From Burkholderiaceae bacterium (GTDB lineage: Bacteria > Pseudomonadota > Gammaproteobacteria > Burkholderiales > Burkholderiaceae), in assembly GCA_017998575.1 (NCBI GenBank), contig JAGOCV010000106.1:1-12000 (forward strand): a stretch of 12,000 bases of DNA, given 5' to 3'. Shown piece after piece: positions 8,210 to 12,000 of this stretch. A program made the position numbers and the translations under genes. The notes below the pieces were generated by a model. The model was not told the origin of the DNA. It did no database searches and saw only the letters and a program-made list of their open reading frames with translations. The first letter of the stretch is position 1; every line of letters begins with the position of its first letter.

Positions 8210-11200
8210 GTGAGCGCCCACCCCCAGATTCCTGCCGACACCTTGCCGGCCACGGCCGACGCGGCCGATGGCGGCGAGGCGCCGCAGCGCGTGGTCAAGG
8301 TCCGGCGCGACTACAACAGCTGGGTGGCCAGCGAAACCATGGAGGACTACGCGCTGCGCTACACGCCGCAGCGTTTCCGCAAGTGGTCGGAATGGCGGGT
8401 GGCCAACACGGCGTTCGGCGCGGCCTCCTTCCTCATCCTGGAGGCCGTGGGCGCCACGCTGCTGGTGCAGTACGGCTTCGCCAACGCGTTATGGGCCATC
8501 CTGGCCACCGGACTCATCATCTTCGCGGCCGGGCTGCCGATCAGCATCTACGCCGCGCGCTATGGGGTCGACATGGACCTGCTCACGCGTGGCGCGGGCT
8601 TCGGCTACATCGGCTCGACCATCACGTCGCTGATCTACGCGAGCTTCACGTTCACCTTCTTCGCGCTGGAGGCGGCCGTGATGGCCTATGCGCTGGAACT
8701 GGCGCTGGGCATTCCGCCGAGCTGGGGCTACCTGATCTGCGCGCTGGTGGTCATTCCGCTGGTCACGCACGGCGTCTCGGCGATCAGCCGCCTGCAGTTG
8801 TGGACGCAGCCGCTGTGGCTGCTGATGCTGATCGTGCCCTTCGCGTTCGTGCTGGCGCTCGATCCTGGGGCGTTTGCGGGCATAACGCACTACAAAGGTG
8901 AGAAGGGCACCGTGGACGGCTTCAGCATGCCCCTGTTTGGTGCTGCTCTCACCGTGGGTATCGCGCTCATCACGCAGATGGGCGAGCAGGCCGACTACCT
9001 GCGCTTCATGCCGCAGGCAGTCCCGGGCCGGCGCGCGCGCTGGTGGGCCGGCGTGCTGGCGGGCGGGCCGGGCTGGGTGGTGCTGGGCGTGGTCAAGATG
9101 CTGGGCGGCGCGTTGCTGGCGTATCTGGCGATCACCCACATGGTGCCGATCGAGCGCGCGGTCGATCCCAACCAGATGTACCTGGCGGCTTACGAATACG
9201 TGTTTCCGCACTACGGCCTGGCGGTGGCGGCGACAGCGCTGTTCGTGGTGGTGTCGCAGCTCAAGATCAACGTCACCAATGCATATGCCGGCTCGCTGGC
9301 GTGGAGCAATTTCTTCTCGCGCCTCACGCACAGCCATCCCGGCCGCGTGGTGTGGGTGGTGTTCAACACGCTGATCGCCTTCATGCTGATGGAGATGAAC
9401 GTGTTCGAGGCGCTGGGCGACGTGCTGGGCCTCTACTCCAACATCGCCATCGCCTGGATGATGGCCGTGGTGGCCGATCTGGTCATCAACAAGCCGCTGG
9501 GCCTGTCGCCGCGCGGCATCGAATTCAAGCGCGCCTACCTCTACGACATCAACCCGGTGGGCGTGGGTGCGATGGTGCTGGCCTCGGCGCTGTCGATCCT
9601 GGCGCACCTGGGGCTGTTCGGGCCGATGGCGCAGGCGTTCTCCGCGCTCATCGCGCTGGGCACGGCACTGGTCACTTCGCCGCTGATCGCATGGCTGACA
9701 AAGGGCCGCTACTACATTGCGCGTGGCCCGCAACTGGAGCAGCCGCTGCGCTGGCAGCCCTCGGCGGCAGCGCCCGCCATCGCCTTTGCCGCACCCGTGC
9801 TGGTCACGCAGCGCTGCACGATCTGCGAGCGTGACTACGAGGGGCCCGACATGGCCCACTGCCCCGCCTACCAGGGCGCGATCTGTTCGCTGTGCTGCAC
9901 GCTCGATGCGCGCTGCGGCGATCTGTGCAAGCCGCACGCCAGCCTGTCGGCCCAGTGGTCGGGCGCGCTGCGCTGGCTGCTGCCGCGCCGCATCTGGCCG
10001 TATCTGGACACGGGCCTGGGCCACTACCTGCTGTTGATGCTGGTGATCGTGCCGCTGCTGGCCGCGGTGTTCGGGCTGCTCTACCACCAGGAACTGCGGG
10101 CGCTGCAGGAATCGGCGCAGCAGATGTTCTCGCCAGCGGGCGCGTTGCGCGGCGAAGGGCTGGCCAGCCACGCGCTGGGGCTGGGTTTCCTCAAGGCCTA
10201 CCTCGCGCTCATCCTCATCGCGGGCATCGTGGCCTGGTGGCTGGTCCTGGCGCACAAGAGCCGGCAGGTGGCGCAGGAAGAGTCCAACCGCCAGACCCAC
10301 CTGCTGATGCGCGAGATCGAATCGCACCGCCTCACCGACGAGGCCTTGCAGCGCGCCCGGCTCGAAGCCGAGCGCGCCCAGCACGCCGCCGAGCATGCCA
10401 ACCAGGCCAAGAGCCGCTACCTCAGCGCCATCAGCCACGAGCTGCGCACGCCGCTCAACAGCATCCTGGGCTATGCGCAGCTGATGGGCGAAGACCCGTC
10501 GGTGCCCGCGCACCGGCGCCAGGCCGTCAACGTCATCCGGCGCGGCGGCGAACACCTGCTGTCGCTGATCGAGGGCACCCTGGACATTGCCCGCATCGAG
10601 GCGGGCAAGCTCACCCTCGACCTCAAGCCCATGCGTTTCGCCGACTGCATCCAGGAGATGGCGGGCATGTTCGAGCCGCAGGCCACCGCGCGCGGGCTGT
10701 CGTTCCGCTTCGCGGCCGAAGGTCGGCTGCCCGCGCTGGTGCGCGCCGACGAGAAGCGCGTGCGCCAGATCCTCATCAACCTGCTGGGCAATGCCGTCAA
10801 GTTCACCCAGCGCGGCGGGGTGAGCCTGCGCGTGCGCTACGCGCGCGAGATGGCGCTGGTCGAGATCGCCGACACCGGCCCGGGCCTGCCGGCCGGCGAG
10901 CTGGAAAAGATCTTCGAGCCCTTCGCGCGGGGCGATGGCGCCGCCCTGGCCGCGCCCGGAGCGGGCCTGGGCCTGACCATCGCCAAGATGCTCACCGACC
11001 TGATGGGCGGCGAACTCAGTGCCGACAGCACGCCGGGGCAGGGTGCCACCTTCCGCGTGCGCCTGTTCCTGCCTGAGCTCACCGGCGCAGTCCACATCGC
11101 CGAGCCCGTGCGCCAGCCCCGGCGCGGCTATGCCGGGCCGCGCCGCAAGCTGCTCGTGGTCGACAACGAGGAAGCCGACCGCGAACTGCTGGTCAACCTG

Positions 11201-11785
11201 CTGGAGCCGCTGGGCTTCGAGCTGCGCACGGCCGCCAGCGGCCACGACGCACTGGACCTGCTGGCCGCGGGCCTGACGCCCGACGCCCTCTTCATGGACC
11301 TCGCCATGCCCGGCATCGACGGGTGGGAAACGCTGCGGCGCATGCGCGCGGCCGGGCTGGCGGCGGGCGCGCAGGTGGCCATCGTCTCGGCCAACGCCTT
11401 CGACAAGGGCCTGGAGAACGATGCCGGCATCGGCCCCGAGGACTTCATCGTCAAGCCCGTGCGCCATGCCGAACTGCTCGACTGGCTGGGCCGCCGCCTG
11501 GCGCTGCAATGGCTGGAACACGCGACCCCCGCGTCCCAGCCCGCGAAGGCCGCCGATGCACCGCTGACCTATCCGGCGCGCGAGCGCCTGCAGATGCTGC
11601 GCGAGGTGGTGGCGCTGGGCTACTACCGCGGCATCGTCAACCAGATCGCCGAGATGGAAGCCGCGCAGCCCGAATGCGCGCCGCTGGCCGAGCGGCTGCG
11701 CGCGATGGCGCGCGAGTTCCGGCTCGAAGCGATCGACGAACTGCTCGCCGCCGCGCCGGACGTGCCGCCGGCGCGTGTGTCCTGA
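8210..11785 (+). CDS. NCS1 permease / Cys-rich module / hybrid histidine kinase fusion
   Basis: About 1191 residues if GTG 8210 is the start; GTG 8291 (GAGG 11 bases upstream) and in-frame starts back to ATG 8069 are alternatives. Domain order: NCS1 nucleobase/hydantoin/allantoin permease (about 30-520, roughly 12 membrane helices, opening with [29 protein letters not shown] sequence split over the first helix); Cys-rich segment 536-573 with eight Cys (C536xxC539, C551, C559xxCC563, C569, C573); membrane helices near 605-628 and 664-688; coiled coil about 690-730; HisKA with phospho-acceptor H743 in SHELRTP; HATPase with N857LLGNAVK, DTGPGLP and GLGL near 919-922; receiver about 980-1095 with D1030 in [10 protein letters not shown]; helical C-terminus. 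Inferred: a transporter-like sensor that autophosphorylates in response to a solute. Kinase motifs look complete; ligand unknown. Confidence 0.93.
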   Translation: MSAHPQIPADTLPATADAADGGEAPQRVVKVRRDYNSWVASETMEDYALRYTPQRFRKWSEWRVANTAFGAASFLILEAVGATLLVQYGFANALWAILATGLIIFAAGLPISIYAARYGVDMDLLTRGAGFGYIGSTITSLIYASFTFTFFALEAAVMAYALELALGIPPSWGYLICALVVIPLVTHGVSAISRLQLWTQPLWLLMLIVPFAFVLALDPGAFAGITHYKGEKGTVDGFSMPLFGAALTVGIALITQMGEQADYLRFMPQAVPGRRARWWAGVLAGGPGWVVLGVVKMLGGALLAYLAITHMVPIERAVDPNQMYLAAYEYVFPHYGLAVAATALFVVVSQLKINVTNAYAGSLAWSNFFSRLTHSHPGRVVWVVFNTLIAFMLMEMNVFEALGDVLGLYSNIAIAWMMAVVADLVINKPLGLSPRGIEFKRAYLYDINPVGVGAMVLASALSILAHLGLFGPMAQAFSALIALGTALVTSPLIAWLTKGRYYIARGPQLEQPLRWQPSAAAPAIAFAAPVLVTQRCTICERDYEGPDMAHCPAYQGAICSLCCTLDARCGDLCKPHASLSAQWSGALRWLLPRRIWPYLDTGLGHYLLLMLVIVPLLAAVFGLLYHQELRALQESAQQMFSPAGALRGEGLASHALGLGFLKAYLALILIAGIVAWWLVLAHKSRQVAQEESNRQTHLLMREIESHRLTDEALQRARLEAERAQHAAEHANQAKSRYLSAISHELRTPLNSILGYAQLMGEDPSVPAHRRQAVNVIRRGGEHLLSLIEGTLDIARIEAGKLTLDLKPMRFADCIQEMAGMFEPQATARGLSFRFAAEGRLPALVRADEKRVRQILINLLGNAVKFTQRGGVSLRVRYAREMALVEIADTGPGLPAGELEKIFEPFARGDGAALAAPGAGLGLTIAKMLTDLMGGELSADSTPGQGATFRVRLFLPELTGAVHIAEPVRQPRRGYAGPRRKLLVVDNEEADRELLVNLLEPLGFELRTAASGHDALDLLAAGLTPDALFMDLAMPGIDGWETLRRMRAAGLAAGAQVAIVSANAFDKGLENDAGIGPEDFIVKPVRHAELLDWLGRRLALQWLEHATPASQPAKAADAPLTYPARERLQMLREVVALGYYRGIVNQIAEMEAAQPECAPLAERLRAMAREFRLEAIDELLAAAPDVPPARVS

Positions 11786-11807
11786 ACGGGCCTGCACCCC
11801 GACTGCC

Positions 11808-12000
11808 ATGAATTCATCCGCCACTGCGTCGCCCACGGCACCGGCCACCACCCCCACGGCTTCCCCACCCGCCTTGCCGCTGGGCGACGGCGAGGTCGTG
11901 CTGATCGTGGACGACGTGCCCGACAACCTGGCCGTGCTGCACGACGCGCTCGACGAATCGGGCTACACCGTGCTGGTGGCCACCTCGGGCGAGGCCGCCC
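11808..12000 (+). CDS. Response regulator, N-terminal part (cut by window edge)
   Basis: Only the first 64 codons are in the window. After a 26-residue Ala/Thr/Pro-rich leader the receiver domain begins: VVLIVDDVPDNLAVLHDAL, with the paired acidic residues (DD) of the Mg-binding pocket, then the second strand SGYTVLVATSGEAA. The phospho-acceptor Asp and any output domain lie beyond position 12000, so the effector type cannot be told. Start ATG at 11808, 22 bases after the kinase stop, with only a weak purine-rich site upstream. Same strand and close spacing suggest co-transcription with the kinase and a role as its partner. Confidence 0.85.
   Translation, partial: MNSSATASPTAPATTPTASPPALPLGDGEVVLIVDDVPDNLAVLHDALDESGYTVLVATSGEAA

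Noticed and set aside
8489..11926. Very long open frame on the minus strand opposite the permease-kinase gene
   Set aside because: It is rich in Arg, Gln, His and Ala with no domain or hydrophobic core pattern. It is the mirror of a GC-rich coding gene whose plus-strand product has clear domains.

Overview
The window looks like the chromosome of a GC-rich betaproteobacterium, most likely Burkholderiales and perhaps Comamonadaceae-like (Variovorax/Acidovorax type). That is inferred from the high G+C, the codon use, the three-subunit urease with its accessory genes, and the style of the transporter-kinase fusion. No rRNA, tRNA, CRISPR array or insertion sequence was seen.

Layout. Positions 1-2220 (minus strand) hold two tandem, paralogous, exported serine hydrolases of the class A beta-lactamase superfamily. 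The left one runs off the window and carries an apparent one-base frameshift just after its KTG motif. Positions 2345-8060 (minus strand) hold a urease cluster in the order ureA-ureB-ureC-[gap]-ureE-ureF-ureG-nikR. The gap between ureC and ureE holds a small plus-strand toxin-antitoxin pair (AbrB/MazE-type antitoxin, Doc/Fic-type toxin), which lies antisense to any transcript crossing from ureC to ureE. Positions 8061-8209 are a divergent intergenic region with a sigma-54-like -24/-12 element facing each way. Positions 8210-11785 (plus strand) encode a very large fusion: NCS1-family permease, 8-cysteine module, two extra membrane helices, histidine kinase, receiver domain. From 11808 a separate response regulator begins and runs off the right edge.

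How the genes fit together. UreABC is the nickel urease (urea to ammonia and carbamate). UreE, UreF and UreG deliver and insert nickel, and NikR is the nickel-responsive repressor. UreE and NikR both end in very His-rich tails. UreD, normally needed for activation, is not in the window. The divergent permease-kinase and the following response regulator are candidates for a signalling system that senses a nitrogenous solute (purine, hydantoin or allantoin type, judged by family) and could control nitrogen genes, including urease. That link is inferred from gene position and promoter-like motifs only. The serine hydrolases have no evident functional tie to urease.
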